Source: JBDSSS01 sp039928615
Lineage (GTDB): Bacteria; Actinomycetota; Actinomycetes; Actinomycetales; Dermatophilaceae
DNA: 64,000 nt
Direction: 5' to 3'
Assembly: GCA_039928615.1 (NCBI GenBank)
Contig: JBDSSS010000044.1
Span: 1 to 64,000 of the forward strand
The translations under genes and the position numbers were made by a program. Of this stretch, positions 8,559-17,593 are shown piece by piece; within the stretch, counting starts at the first letter, position 1; each line of letters opens with the position of its first letter. The notes under the pieces are model-generated. The model saw nothing but the letters and a program-made list of their open reading frames with translations, did not search any database and was not told the DNA's origin.

Positions 8559-11500
8559 CTACCGACGGGCCGCGCTCTTCTTCGCCGGCACCTTCTTCGT
8601 CGCCCGCGTCGCCGCCTTCGTCGTGGCGGTCTTCTTCGTCGCGGTCTTCTTTGTCGCGGTCTTCTGCGTCGCGGTCTTCTTCGTCGCCGTCTTCTTGGTC
8701 GCGGCCTCTGTGGCCATGGCCTTCTTCGTCGCGGCCTTCTTCGTCGCGGCCTTCTTCGCCACGGTCTTCTTCGCCACGGTCTTCTTCGCCACGGTCTTCT
8801 TCGCCACGGTGCCGTCCTCCTCGGGTGCCGCGACCGAGACCGGTGCGCTCGAGGACGCCGGCTTCGTCACGGTCCGCAGGGTCCGCAGCGCGACCGAGAG
8901 CGCGGCGATGCCGGCGTGCGACATCCGCTCGATCCCGCCGAGCGCGGTGCGGGCCCGGGCGAGGGCGTCGGCGTTGAGGTCGGACCACTGCGCCATCCGC
9001 TCCGGCGCGTCGTCGCCGCGGCGGCTCACCTCGAGCACCGAGCGAGCGAGGCTCTCGAGGACGGCGTAGAGGTCGTCGCGGAGCGCTCCTCGGGCCAGGG
9101 CGTCCCACCGGTCCTCGCGCGGGAGCATGGTCACCCGGGAGAGCATCGCGTCGATCGAGAACGCCTCGGAGGTCAGGAAGTAGACGCCGACGACGTCGTC
9201 GAGCTCCTCCCCCGTGTCCTCCGCGATCTCCACGCAGTCGAGGAGGGAGTAGACGTCGAGCAGCGAGGCCGCCTGCTGGGCCAGCTCCTCCGGGACGCCC
9301 TTCGCCTCGAGCTCGCGGGTCCGGGTGCGCAGGCGTGTGCTCTCGGTGCCCTGGAGCACCTCCGGCATGCGTGCGGCATACGCCTCGATGCCGGGCCGGA
9401 AGCGCGCCACCTCAGCCGCGATGTCGAGCACCGCGGGCCGAGAGGTGAGGAACCAGCGCACCGAGCGGTCGATGAGGCGGCGGAACTCGAGGTAGAGCGC
9501 CGTCTGGGCCGTCGTGGTCACGACGTTGTCGGTGGCCTCGACCCCACGCACGAAGCCGGCGAGGTCGAAGATCTCACGACACACGACGTAGGCCCGGGCC
9601 ACCTGCTCCGGGTTGGCGCCCGTCTCCTCGCCCGCGCGGTAGGCGAAGGTGATGCCGCCCCGGTTGATCATCGAGTTGGCCACGGCGTTCGTGATGATCT
9701 CGCGGCGCAGCGGGTGCGCAGCGATCTCGTCGGCGTACTTGCGGCGCAAGGGTTTCGGGAAGTAGTCGGCCAAGGTCGTGGCAAACCACGGGTCGTCGGG
9801 CAGGGAGGTCGTGATGAGCTGGTTCTTCAGGTAGAGCTTGGCGTAGGCGACGAGCACCGAGAACTCCGGTGAGACGAGGCCCTCCCCCGACTTCTGGCGG
9901 CGCAGGATCTCCGACCCGCTCGGGAGGAACTCGAGGCCCCGGTCGAGGTCGCCGTTCTCCTCGAGGAACTGGATGAGCCGCTCGTGCACGGTGAGCATCT
10001 CGTGCTGCTGCGCCCGGGCGTTGCCGAGCAGCACGTTCTGCTCGTAGTTGTCGCGCAGGACCTGCTCGGCGACCTCGTCGGTCATCGAGGCGAGGAGCGT
10101 GTTGCGACGGCGCATCGTCAGCTCGCCCGAGCGGGTCAGCTCGGTGAGCAGGATCTTGATGTTGACCTCGTGGTCGGAGGTGTCGACCCCGGCGCTGTTG
10201 TCGATGGCGTCGGTGTTGACGCGGACTCCGGCCAGGGCGGCCTCGATGCGGCCGAGCTGGCTCATCCCCAGGTTGCCACCCTCGCCGATGACGCTGCAGC
10301 GCAGGTCGGCGCCGTTGACCCGGATCGCGTCGTTGGCGCGGTCGCCGATCTCGCCGTTGCTCTCGCTCGTGGCCTTGACGTAGGTGCCGATGCCGCCGTT
10401 CCACAGCAGGTCCACCGGAGCGAGCAGGATCGCCTTCATCAGCTCGGCGGGCGTCATCGTCTTCGTGCCCGACCGCAGCCCGAGGGCGGTGATCATCTGG
10501 GCCGTGATCGGCACCGACTTGGCGGCGCGGTCGATGATGGCGCCGCCCCGGGAGACGAGCGAGGAGTCATAGTCGGCCCACGAGGACCCGGGCAGGTCGA
10601 ACATCCGGCGGCGCTCCGCGAAGGACGCCGCGGCGTCGGGGTCGGGGTCGATGAAGATGTGCCGGTGGTCGAAGGCCGCGACGAGACGGATGTGCTCCGA
10701 CAGGAGCATCCCGTTGCCGAAGACGTCGCCACTCATGTCCCCGACGCCGACGCAGGTGAAGTCCTCGCTCTGGGTGTCGAGCCCGGCCTCGCGGAAGTGT
10801 CGCTTGACCGACTCCCAGGCGCCCCGCGCCGTGATCCCCATGCCCTTGTGGTCGTAGCCGGCCGAGCCCCCCGAGGCGAAGCCGTCGTCGAGCCAGAACC
10901 CGTAGTCGGCGGAGATGCCGTTGGCGATGTCGGAGAACTTGGCGGTGCCCTTGTCGGCAGCGACGACGAGGTAGGTGTCGTCCTCGTCGTGCCGCACCAC
11001 CCGCGCGGGCGGCACGACGGCCCCGGAGACGAGGTTGTCGGTGAGGTCGAGCAGCCCGGAGATGAACAGCTGGTAGGAGGCGATGCCCTCGGCCAGCCAG
11101 GCGCCCCGGTCCACCGCCGGATCGGGCAGCTGCTTGGCGTAGAAGCCGCCCTTGGAGCCGGTGGGCACGATGACGGCGTTCTTGACCATCTGCGCCTTGA
11201 CGAGACCGAGGACCTCGGTGCGGAAGTCCTCCCGACGGTCGCTCCAGCGCAGCCCGCCGCGGGCCACCTTGCCGAAGCGCAGGTGGACGCCCTCGACGCG
11301 GGGGCTGTAGACCCACACCTCGAACATCGGCCGGGGGGCGGGCAGGTCCGGGACCTTCTTGGGGTTGAGCTTGAGCGAGACGTACGACTTCTGCTCGCCC
11401 GTCTCGTCGGGCTGGTAGAAGTTGGTCCGGAGGCTGGCAAGGATCACGCCGAGCAGGGCCCGCACGATCCGGTCGTGGTCGAGGCTGGCCACCTCGTCGA

Positions 11501-13760
11501 GGGCCTCCTTGATCCGGGCGACCACCGCCTTCTGACGGGTCGAGCGCTTGTCCCTGCCGGGCCCGGTGTCGGGGAACGCGTCCGGGTCGAAGCGCGCCTC
11601 GAAGAGCTCGACGAGACTGCGTGCGATGCCGGAGTGCGTGACGAGCGCGGACTCGACGTAGTCCTGCGAGAACGTCGAGCCGCTCTGGCGCAGGTACTTC
11701 GCGACGGTCCGCAGCACGACGACCTGACGCCAGGTCAGCCCGGCAGACAGCACGAGCGCGTTGAAGCCGTCGGACTCGGCGGCGCCGTCCCACACCGCGC
11801 GGAAGGCGTCCTCGAAGCGGGTGCGGACGTCATCCGCCCCGGCGCCGGAGCCCCACGCCTCGGCGTCGGCACGGAGGCCGAAGTCGTAGATGTGGAGCAG
11901 GTCCTCGGGACCGGTGCGCACCTCGTAGGGCCGCTCGTCGGTCACCTCCACACCGAGGTGGGTGAAGAGCGGGAGCACCTCGGTCAGCGACAGGTCAGCG
12001 TGGCGGTAGAGCTTGAACCGTCGCTCTCCCGCCTGCTCCGAGGCAGCGTCCTCGTAGAGGTGCAGCGCGGTGGCCACGCCGTCACGGTCGAGCGCGTCGA
12101 TGCGGTCGAGGTCAGCGGCCGCGGTCGCGACGTCGAAGTCCTCCTTGTAGGCCTCGGGCAGGACCTTCGCGTAGGCGACCATCGCGCGCGCCGCGCCCTC
12201 GGCCCCCCGCGTGACGCTGAGCACCTCGGAGAGGTCCTCGTCCCACGTCCGCGCCGCGTCGATGATCCGCTGCTCGAGATCGGCGGCGTCCACCTCGGGG
12301 ATGTCGACGCCGCTCGGCATCCGCACGACGAAGTGCAGCCGCGCGAGCACGGACTCGCTGACCCGCGTCGTGTTGTCGATGTTGGCGCCGCCGAAGGCGT
12401 CGAGCAGGATCGCCTCGATGCGCAGCCGGACCGTCGTGTTGTAGCGGTCCCGCGGCAGGTAGACCAGGCACGACATGAACCGACCGAACTCGTCGCGACG
12501 CAGGAAGAGCTTGGTCTTGCGCCGCTCCTGCAGGTGCAGGACGCTCGTCGCCACCTCGGCCAGCTGCTCCGCGCTCGTCTGGAAGAGCTCGTCGCGGGGG
12601 TAGGTCTCGAGGATCTGGAGGATGTCCTTGCCCGAGTGGCTCTCGGGGCTGAGGCCGGTGAGCTGGAGCACCTCCTGGGCCCGGACGTCGACGAGCGGGA
12701 TGTCGCTGATGGCGTCGTTGTAGGCGGCGGAGGCGTAGAGGCCGAGGAAGCGCTGCTCGCCTACGCACTCCCCCCGGGCGTCGAAGGTCTTGATCGAGAT
12801 GTAGTCGAGGTAGACGTCGCGGTGGACCGTCGCACGCGAGTTGGCCTTGGTGATGATGAGGATCGTCGCGTCGCGAGCCGCTCGGCTCGCGGCGGGCGTG
12901 AGGATGAGGCCGTTGCGCGCCTCGGCGCGGTCGTAGCGCAACAGACCGAGACCGGTCCCCGGCACCTGGCGTGAGACGTCCTTGCCCCGCTCGTGCGTGA
13001 GGGAGTACTCCCGGTAGCCGAGGAAGGTGAAGTTGTTGCTCGCCAGCCACTCGAGGAACCGGCCCGCCTCGCGCGCCTGGTGGGGGTCCGTGCCGGGGGG
13101 CGCCGTGCGCTTCAGGGTGGTGGCGATCGTCAGGGCGTGCGCCCGCATCTTCGGCCAGTCCTCGACGGCGTCGCGGACGTTCTCCAGCACCTGGTGCAGC
13201 CGCGCCACCACGTCGGGCAGCGACGCGTCGGGCAGGCGGTCGATCTCGAGGTGCATCCACGACTCGCGCACGTGGCCGACGACTCCGCGACGGGTCCGCT
13301 CGTCGTCGGCGGCGATGCCGGCCAGGGTGCCCGTCACCGATCGGGTCACCGTGATCTGCGGGTGGATGATGAGGTGGACCCCGCGGTCGAAGCCGCCGAG
13401 GGCCGCCACGACGGAGTCGACGAGGAAGGGCATGTCGTCGACGACGATCTGCACGACGGTGTGGGGTGAGTCCCAGCCGTCGTCGTCCATCGACGGGTTG
13501 AAGGCCCGCACGATGTTCGTCCCGACCGGACGCTCCTTGGCGAAGGCCTTGTGGCCCAAGGCGATCGCGGCGAGCTCATCGGCGTCACGGGCGATCAGGT
13601 CCTCGGTCGCGACGAGCCTGAAGTAGGACGTGAGCAGTCCCCGGGCCTCCGCGGTCGCCGCCTTCGACGGGCCACGGCTGCCCTGCCCCCGGGCAGGACC
13701 CGAGGAGTCGGCAGCGGCCTTCAGGACGGCGGTTCGAGACTGTTCGAGAGACGCAGACAT
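8559..13760 (-). CDS. gdh: NAD-specific glutamate dehydrogenase, very large type, with lysine-rich tail
   Basis: A 1733-residue enzyme of the large (about 180 kDa class) NAD-glutamate dehydrogenases, converting glutamate to 2-oxoglutarate plus ammonium. The long N-terminal regulatory region contains ACT-like stretches. The catalytic core in the middle shows S-D-R-R-E-D-F-R-T-E, K-N-A-V-I-V-P-T-G-S-K-G-G-F and G-V-G-D-M-S-G-D-V-F-G-N-G. It is about 100 residues longer than typical mycobacterial homologues, mainly because of a tail built from A-K-K-T and A-T-K-K repeats over the last ~87 residues. In actinobacteria the enzyme is controlled by GarA; pruA and kgd, also in this window, are metabolic neighbours. 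The ATG at 13760 has GGTGAGG about 15 bases upstream. Confidence 0.95.
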   Translation of the reverse strand: MSASLEQSRTAVLKAAADSSGPARGQGSRGPSKAATAEARGLLTSYFRLVATEDLIARDADELAAIALGHKAFAKERPVGTNIVRAFNPSMDDDGWDSPHTVVQIVVDDMPFLVDSVVAALGGFDRGVHLIIHPQITVTRSVTGTLAGIAADDERTRRGVVGHVRESWMHLEIDRLPDASLPDVVARLHQVLENVRDAVEDWPKMRAHALTIATTLKRTAPPGTDPHQAREAGRFLEWLASNNFTFLGYREYSLTHERGKDVSRQVPGTGLGLLRYDRAEARNGLILTPAASRAARDATILIITKANSRATVHRDVYLDYISIKTFDARGECVGEQRFLGLYASAAYNDAISDIPLVDVRAQEVLQLTGLSPESHSGKDILQILETYPRDELFQTSAEQLAEVATSVLHLQERRKTKLFLRRDEFGRFMSCLVYLPRDRYNTTVRLRIEAILLDAFGGANIDNTTRVSESVLARLHFVVRMPSGVDIPEVDAADLEQRIIDAARTWDEDLSEVLSVTRGAEGAARAMVAYAKVLPEAYKEDFDVATAAADLDRIDALDRDGVATALHLYEDAASEQAGERRFKLYRHADLSLTEVLPLFTHLGVEVTDERPYEVRTGPEDLLHIYDFGLRADAEAWGSGAGADDVRTRFEDAFRAVWDGAAESDGFNALVLSAGLTWRQVVVLRTVAKYLRQSGSTFSQDYVESALVTHSGIARSLVELFEARFDPDAFPDTGPGRDKRSTRQKAVVARIKEALDEVASLDHDRIVRALLGVILASLRTNFYQPDETGEQKSYVSLKLNPKKVPDLPAPRPMFEVWVYSPRVEGVHLRFGKVARGGLRWSDRREDFRTEVLGLVKAQMVKNAVIVPTGSKGGFYAKQLPDPAVDRGAWLAEGIASYQLFISGLLDLTDNLVSGAVVPPARVVRHDEDDTYLVVAADKGTAKFSDIANGISADYGFWLDDGFASGGSAGYDHKGMGITARGAWESVKRHFREAGLDTQSEDFTCVGVGDMSGDVFGNGMLLSEHIRLVAAFDHRHIFIDPDPDAAASFAERRRMFDLPGSSWADYDSSLVSRGGAIIDRAAKSVPITAQMITALGLRSGTKTMTPAELMKAILLAPVDLLWNGGIGTYVKATSESNGEIGDRANDAIRVNGADLRCSVIGEGGNLGMSQLGRIEAALAGVRVNTDAIDNSAGVDTSDHEVNIKILLTELTRSGELTMRRRNTLLASMTDEVAEQVLRDNYEQNVLLGNARAQQHEMLTVHERLIQFLEENGDLDRGLEFLPSGSEILRRQKSGEGLVSPEFSVLVAYAKLYLKNQLITTSLPDDPWFATTLADYFPKPLRRKYADEIAAHPLRREIITNAVANSMINRGGITFAYRAGEETGANPEQVARAYVVCREIFDLAGFVRGVEATDNVVTTTAQTALYLEFRRLIDRSVRWFLTSRPAVLDIAAEVARFRPGIEAYAARMPEVLQGTESTRLRTRTRELEAKGVPEELAQQAASLLDVYSLLDCVEIAEDTGEELDDVVGVYFLTSEAFSIDAMLSRVTMLPREDRWDALARGALRDDLYAVLESLARSVLEVSRRGDDAPERMAQWSDLNADALARARTALGGIERMSHAGIAALSVALRTLRTVTKPASSSAPVSVAAPEEDGTVAKKTVAKKTVAKKTVAKKAATKKAATKKAMATEAATKKTATKKTATQKTATKKTATKKTATTKAATRATKKVPAKKSAARR
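8562..8815 (-). repeat. Repeat-coded lysine/alanine-rich tail of gdh
   Basis: In-frame DNA repeats encode consecutive pentads such as V-A-K-K-T and A-T-K-K-T. Four 15-bp units are nearly identical between about 8755 and 8815, and the rest are degenerate. The composition resembles histone H1-like or HupB C-terminal tails. Confidence 0.85.
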
Positions 13761-13914
13761 GCGGTTGTGGATTCCTCACCAGTGGGCCCGTGCGCGCCAC
13801 CGCGTCGTGACGCACATCTCACGATGTGAGCCTATCGCCATCACACCCCGGGCCCGCACCCCCGTCGGTGGAGAACTCGCCGGGACGGCGTCCGTGCCTG
13901 CCTAGAGTGGCCCC
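13761..13914. promoter_or_regulatory. Divergent control region of gdh and the 13915 operon
   Basis: Contains the palindrome CACATC-TCAC-GATGTG (13813-13828), with an overlapping CTCAC-GAT-GTGAG (13818-13830). It could be an operator for either direction. The right end holds the TAGAGT -10 box of the plus-strand operon. Confidence 0.4.
13903..13908 (+). promoter_or_regulatory. -10 box TAGAGT of the 13915 operon
   Basis: TAGAGT, six bases, then ATG at 13915; no ribosome-binding site, so a leaderless transcript is likely. Confidence 0.5.
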
Positions 13915-14223
13915 ATGACCGACCGGATCCCCGCCGCGGCCCCGGGCGCGTCGGTGACGATGCGCGGGCTGGCCCGGGCCCGCACCGGCACCGGGGAGAT
14001 GGGGCACGAGCTGCTCACCCACCTGCCCGAGCTCGGCGACCCCGACACCCAACGCGAGCTGGACGGCTGGGTCGAGCAGGCCGCGGACACTCTGCAGGCA
14101 GTGTCGTCCGCGATCGAGCAGCGGCTCCTCGAGCTGGGTCGCGGCGCCGTCGCCGCAGAGGGAGCCGGCGGAGGTCTCACGGGCCCGACCCGGCCGGCGT
14201 CGGCCGAGGAGCGACGCCCGTGA
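13915..14223 (+). CDS. Helical protein of unknown function
   Basis: A 102-residue soluble protein not recognised as a known family. A basic N-terminal third is followed by an acidic helical segment (residues 30-75, with regularly spaced L, V and A suggesting a coiled coil) and a Gly/Pro-rich, probably disordered end. No cysteine, no signal peptide, no WxG motif. Its stop overlaps the GTG of the next gene by 4 bp (GTGA), so the two are translationally coupled and their products may interact. It is first in a three-gene operon ending with a DUF2505 gene. Confidence 0.65.
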   Translation: MTDRIPAAAPGASVTMRGLARARTGTGEMGHELLTHLPELGDPDTQRELDGWVEQAADTLQAVSSAIEQRLLELGRGAVAAEGAGGGLTGPTRPASAEERRP

Positions 14224-14756
14224 CCTGGCCCGACCCCGGCAGCGTGTCGGCCCTCGGCGGCGTCCTGCGCACGCAGGCCCTTCGTCTGGCCGACCACGAG
14301 GACAGGCTCGAGGTGACGGCCCGCCGCGCGGTCCGATACGGCGCCGTCGACCCCACCCTCGCCGAGCGCGCCCTGCTCCGCGAGACGGCGGTCGAGCTCG
14401 ACCGCATCGGGGCGGCGCTGCAGGCCTGGACCGCCGACACGACCGAGGACAGCGCCCGACTGCGCGTGCTCGCACACGAGGCCGCCCGCTCGGAGCTGCG
14501 GGTCGAGGGGCACCTCGTCGTCGAGACCCCTGCCCCGAGCCGGGTCGACCCGACGGTCCGGCTGCGCGAGACAGCCCGCCTGCAGGAGCGGCTCAACCGC
14601 CTCACGGCGTCCCGGACCCGGGGGCTGGGGCGGCTGCGACGCGAGCTCGAGTCCTCGGCCGTGGCCCTCCAGCGGCTGACCACCCGGGCGCGCACCGCGT
14701 CCTGGGGCGCCGACCCCGCCACCGGGCGTCCGCGTGTTCTCGACGAGGTGGAATAG
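14220..14756 (+). CDS. Helical, arginine-rich protein of unknown function
   Basis: A 178-residue protein, nearly all predicted helix, with two long amphipathic helices (about 15-85 and 120-165) separated by a Pro-containing hinge near residue 108. It starts M-T-W-P-D-P-G-S. The composition resembles helical-hairpin secretion substrates or chaperone-like partners, but no diagnostic WxG or YxxxD/E export motif is visible. It overlaps the preceding gene by 4 bp, and one base separates its stop from the DUF2505 start. I do not recognise the family. Confidence 0.65.
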   Translation: MTWPDPGSVSALGGVLRTQALRLADHEDRLEVTARRAVRYGAVDPTLAERALLRETAVELDRIGAALQAWTADTTEDSARLRVLAHEAARSELRVEGHLVVETPAPSRVDPTVRLRETARLQERLNRLTASRTRGLGRLRRELESSAVALQRLTTRARTASWGADPATGRPRVLDEVE

Positions 14757-14757
14757 C

Positions 14758-15264
14758 GTGTCCACCATGAGGATCACCGAGAAGATCGACTACCCGGCCG
14801 GCCCCGCCACGGTGTTCGCCATGCTCACCACCGAGGCCTTCCAGGAGCGCAAGTGCGCCGAGGCCGGAGCCCTGAGCCACGGCGTCGACATCACCGAGAC
14901 CGGTGGCGGTGCGCGGATCATCACCAACCGCGACCTGCCCACCGACGGCCTGCCCGACTTCGCCAAGTCGATGGTCGGCAACCGTCTGGCGATCACCGAG
15001 ACCTACGTCTGGGCCGCCGAGAGCGGCGACGGCACCCGTCCCGGGACCCTCACCGTCGAGGTCGCGGGCGCGCCGGTGGCCCTGCACGCCACGGTGCGGA
15101 TGGCTCCCGGTGGCTCGGGCACCACGATCGCGATCGACGGCGACCTCAAGGCCTCCATCCCGCTCTTCGGGGGCAAGGTCGAGAAGGCCTCCGCACCCGC
15201 GGTCATCGACGCCATCCGCGGTGAGCAGCGCACCGGCACCGCGTGGCTCACCGAGAACGCCTGA
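14758..15264 (+). CDS. DUF2505 family protein (SRPBCC-like fold)
   Basis: A 168-residue protein beginning V-S-T-M-R-I-T-E-K-I-D-Y-P-A-G. The pattern M-L-T-T-E-A-F-Q-E-R-K-C-A-E-A-G is characteristic of DUF2505, which is thought to share the START/SRPBCC hydrophobic-pocket fold; the ligand is unknown. GTG 14758 lies 9 bases after a GAGG box, while ATG 14767 is further away, so the GTG is preferred. It is last in the operon with the two helical unknowns and is followed by a hairpin terminator. Confidence 0.8.
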   Translation: MSTMRITEKIDYPAGPATVFAMLTTEAFQERKCAEAGALSHGVDITETGGGARIITNRDLPTDGLPDFAKSMVGNRLAITETYVWAAESGDGTRPGTLTVEVAGAPVALHATVRMAPGGSGTTIAIDGDLKASIPLFGGKVEKASAPAVIDAIRGEQRTGTAWLTENA

Positions 15265-15284
15265 GTCCCCACCCCTTCACAGAC

Positions 15285-15318
15285 GTATGCCGCCGAGCTC
15301 ACGAGCTCGGCGGCATAC
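15285..15318. terminator. Bidirectional hairpin between DUF2505 gene and pruA
   Basis: A perfect 16-bp inverted repeat, GTATGCCGCCGAGCTC / GAGCTCGGCGGCATAC, with a 2-base centre, lying between convergent genes. It uses the same GGCATAC arm motif as the hairpins at 5838 and 40738. Confidence 0.75.
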
Positions 15319-15323
15319 CTCTG

Positions 15324-15428
15324 TCCTCGCGTCCTGGGTCAGCCCATCACCCTGCGGGCTGACCCCACGAACGCTCCGGTCCTGCCTCGCTGGCGCTCGG
15401 TCGATCCTCGCGTCCTGGGTCAGCCCAT
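15324..15428. repeat. 24-bp direct repeat at the pruA 3' end plus a 10-bp hairpin
   Basis: The same 24 bases occur at 15324-15347 and 15405-15428. The right copy covers the last codons and stop of pruA. Between them GGGTCAGCCC (15336-15345) and GGGCTGACCC (15356-15365) form a perfect hairpin that could terminate pruA. Confidence 0.85.
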
Positions 15429-17048
15429 GTGCGGGTAGGCGTGGGTCTTCGGCGGCACGAACGTCTCCTTGATCGAGCGCACGCTCGTCCAGCGAAGCAG
15501 GTTCTGCGCGGCGCCCGCCTTGTCGTTGGTGCCCGAGGCGCGGCCGCCACCGAAGGGCTGCTGCCCGACGACGGCGCCGGTCGGCTTGTCGTTGATGTAG
15601 AAGTTGCCGGCCGCGAAGCGCAGCCGCTTCGTGGCGTCGGCGATGACCCGGCGGTCCTGGGAGATGATCGAGCCGGTCAGCCCGAACGGCGCGAACCGCT
15701 CCATCTGGTCGAGCACCTGGTCGTACTGCGCGTCCGGGTAGACGTGGACCGACAGGATCGGGCCGAAGTACTCGGTCTTGAACGACTCGTCCGTCGCGTC
15801 CTCGATCTCGAGGACGGTGGGCCGCACGAAGTAGCCGACCGAGTCGTCGTAGGTCCCGCCCGCGACGACGTCGATGCCCTTCGTCGCGTGGGCCCGGTCG
15901 ATCGCTGCCTTGTGCTTGGCGAAGGAACGGTCGTCGATGACGGCGCCCATGAAGTTGGACAGGTCGGTGACGTCACCCTGGGTGAGTGCGTTGGTGATGT
16001 CGACGAGGTCACCCTTGATCCGCTTCCACAGCGACGCGGGGACGTAGGCGCGTGAGGCGGCCGAGCACTTCTGCCCCTGGAACTCGAACGCGCCGCGGAT
16101 CATCGCGGTGCGCAGCACGTCGGGGTCGGCGGTCGGGTGGGCGAGGATGAAGTCCTTGCCCCCGGTCTCGCCGACGAGGCGGGGGTAGGTCCGGTAGCGC
16201 TGGAGGTTCGCCCCGACTTCCGACCACAGGTGCTGGAAGGTCGGCGTCGAGCCGGTGAAGTGGATGCCCGCGAGGTCCTCGTCAGCAAGTGCGGCCTTCG
16301 ACACGTTGATGCCGTCACCGGTCACCATGTTGATGACCCCCGGCGGCATCCCCGCCTCCTCGAGCAGTTCCATCGTCAGCTGTGCGGCGAACTGCTGCGT
16401 CGGCGACGGCTTCCACACGACGGTGTTGCCCATCAGCGCGGGAGCGGTGGGGAGGTTGCCGGCGATGGCGGTGAAGTTGAACGGGGTGATCGCGTAGACG
16501 AAGCCCTCGAGCGAGCGGTAGTCGGAGCGGTTCCAGATGCCCTTCGCGTTGAGCGGGGGCTGCTCCTGCAGGATGCCGCGGGCGAAGTGGACGTTGAGCC
16601 GCCAGAAGTCGATGAGCTCGCACGCCGCGTCGATCTCGGCCTGGTATGCCGTCTTGCTCTGGCCCAGCATCGTCGCGGCGTTGAGACGGGCCCGCCACGG
16701 GCCGGCGAGCAGCTCGGCAGCCTTGAGCAGGATCGCGGCGCGGTCGTCGAAGTCGAGCTCGCGCCACATCGGGGCGGCCGCCTTCGCCGCATCCACCGCG
16801 GCCTGGCCCTCCTTGACGGTGGCGTCGCGCAGCGTGCCGAGCACCTTGCGGTGGGCGTGCGGCTGGCGGACGTCGATCGTGCGGCCGGTGCCGGTGACGC
16901 GCTCCCCGGCGATGGTGTGGGGCAGCTCGACGGGGGCGCTGCCGAGCTCGACGAGGGCCACCTCGAGGGCGGCGCGCTCCGGGGAGCCGGGGGCGTAGTC
17001 GAGCACCGGCTCGTTGACCGGGGCGGGGACGTGGGTCACTGCATCCAT
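15420..17048 (-). CDS. pruA: L-glutamate gamma-semialdehyde dehydrogenase (P5C dehydrogenase)
   Basis: A 542-residue aldehyde dehydrogenase that oxidises glutamate semialdehyde (from proline or ornithine) to glutamate with NAD. The catalytic Cys lies in G-Q-K-C-S-A-A-S-R near residue 327 and the general-base Glu in L-V-G-E-T-G-G-K near residue 294; the N-terminal V-N-E-P-V segment is family-typical. Two ATGs are close together. The one at 17048 has AGGAG at a 6-base spacing, while the one at 17054 abuts AGGAG, so 17048 is preferred. No proline dehydrogenase gene is adjacent. The product feeds gdh and kgd, both upstream in this window. Confidence 0.95.
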   Translation of the reverse strand: MDAVTHVPAPVNEPVLDYAPGSPERAALEVALVELGSAPVELPHTIAGERVTGTGRTIDVRQPHAHRKVLGTLRDATVKEGQAAVDAAKAAAPMWRELDFDDRAAILLKAAELLAGPWRARLNAATMLGQSKTAYQAEIDAACELIDFWRLNVHFARGILQEQPPLNAKGIWNRSDYRSLEGFVYAITPFNFTAIAGNLPTAPALMGNTVVWKPSPTQQFAAQLTMELLEEAGMPPGVINMVTGDGINVSKAALADEDLAGIHFTGSTPTFQHLWSEVGANLQRYRTYPRLVGETGGKDFILAHPTADPDVLRTAMIRGAFEFQGQKCSAASRAYVPASLWKRIKGDLVDITNALTQGDVTDLSNFMGAVIDDRSFAKHKAAIDRAHATKGIDVVAGGTYDDSVGYFVRPTVLEIEDATDESFKTEYFGPILSVHVYPDAQYDQVLDQMERFAPFGLTGSIISQDRRVIADATKRLRFAAGNFYINDKPTGAVVGQQPFGGGRASGTNDKAGAAQNLLRWTSVRSIKETFVPPKTHAYPHMG

Positions 17049-17120
17049 CGACATCTCCTAGGGATGGGGGCGTCGCCTGGTGGGCGCGATCGCCCCCATC
17101 GTTCCACGTCCTCGCTGCGC

Positions 17121-17531
17121 TCAGGAAAGGACGGTGATGCCCCAGGGGTAGCGGTAGCCCTCGCCGCGGTTGGCGGCCATCGCCGCACGGACGTGGAACC
17201 ACACCGCCGCGACGAAGGCCACGCCCCAGAGGACGAGAGCGACGGGGATGGCGATGATCGTGAAGAAGCAGACCCAGCCGACGAGGGTGATCGCCCAGAT
17301 CATGAGGTTGAAGTTGAAGGCGCCGGCCGCGGCCTGGCGGATGAAGGGGCTGCGGTCCTTGTGGATCGCCCAGATGACGAGCGGGCCGACGATCGAGAGC
17401 CAGCCGGCGGACAGGACCGCGGCGGCGAGCGTCGAGACGTGGGCGACGATGGCCCACGTGCGCTCGTCCGCGCTCGTCGTCGTCGGCAGGGAAGCGTCGT
17501 GTCGAGGGGTGGGGTTCGGGGTCGCGTTCAT
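17121..17531 (-). CDS. DUF4870 family membrane protein
   Basis: A 136-residue membrane protein. A disordered T/P-rich N-terminus (20 residues) is followed by segments matching DUF4870: W-A-I-V-A-H, then I-V-G-P-L-V-I-W-A-I-H-K-D-R-S-P-F-I-R-Q and F-N-F-N. There are three hydrophobic helices (about 28-52, 72-95 and 95-115). Function unknown. GATGGAG precedes the ATG. It stands alone between pruA and the SGNH hydrolase on the same strand. Confidence 0.82.
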   Translation of the reverse strand: MNATPNPTPRHDASLPTTTSADERTWAIVAHVSTLAAAVLSAGWLSIVGPLVIWAIHKDRSPFIRQAAAGAFNFNLMIWAITLVGWVCFFTIIAIPVALVLWGVAFVAAVWFHVRAAMAANRGEGYRYPWGITVLS

Positions 17532-17593
17532 GTCTCCATCGTCCTCGCCGCCGGGTCGGGGCACCATGGTGGTCCGCCCTGACCCGACCCTGA

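Noticed and set aside
9984..12974. Long plus-strand open frame opposite gdh (996 codons)
   Set aside because: Antisense shadow of the gdh gene: Asp/Glu/Val/Arg-rich, no domain, overlaps a conserved enzyme.
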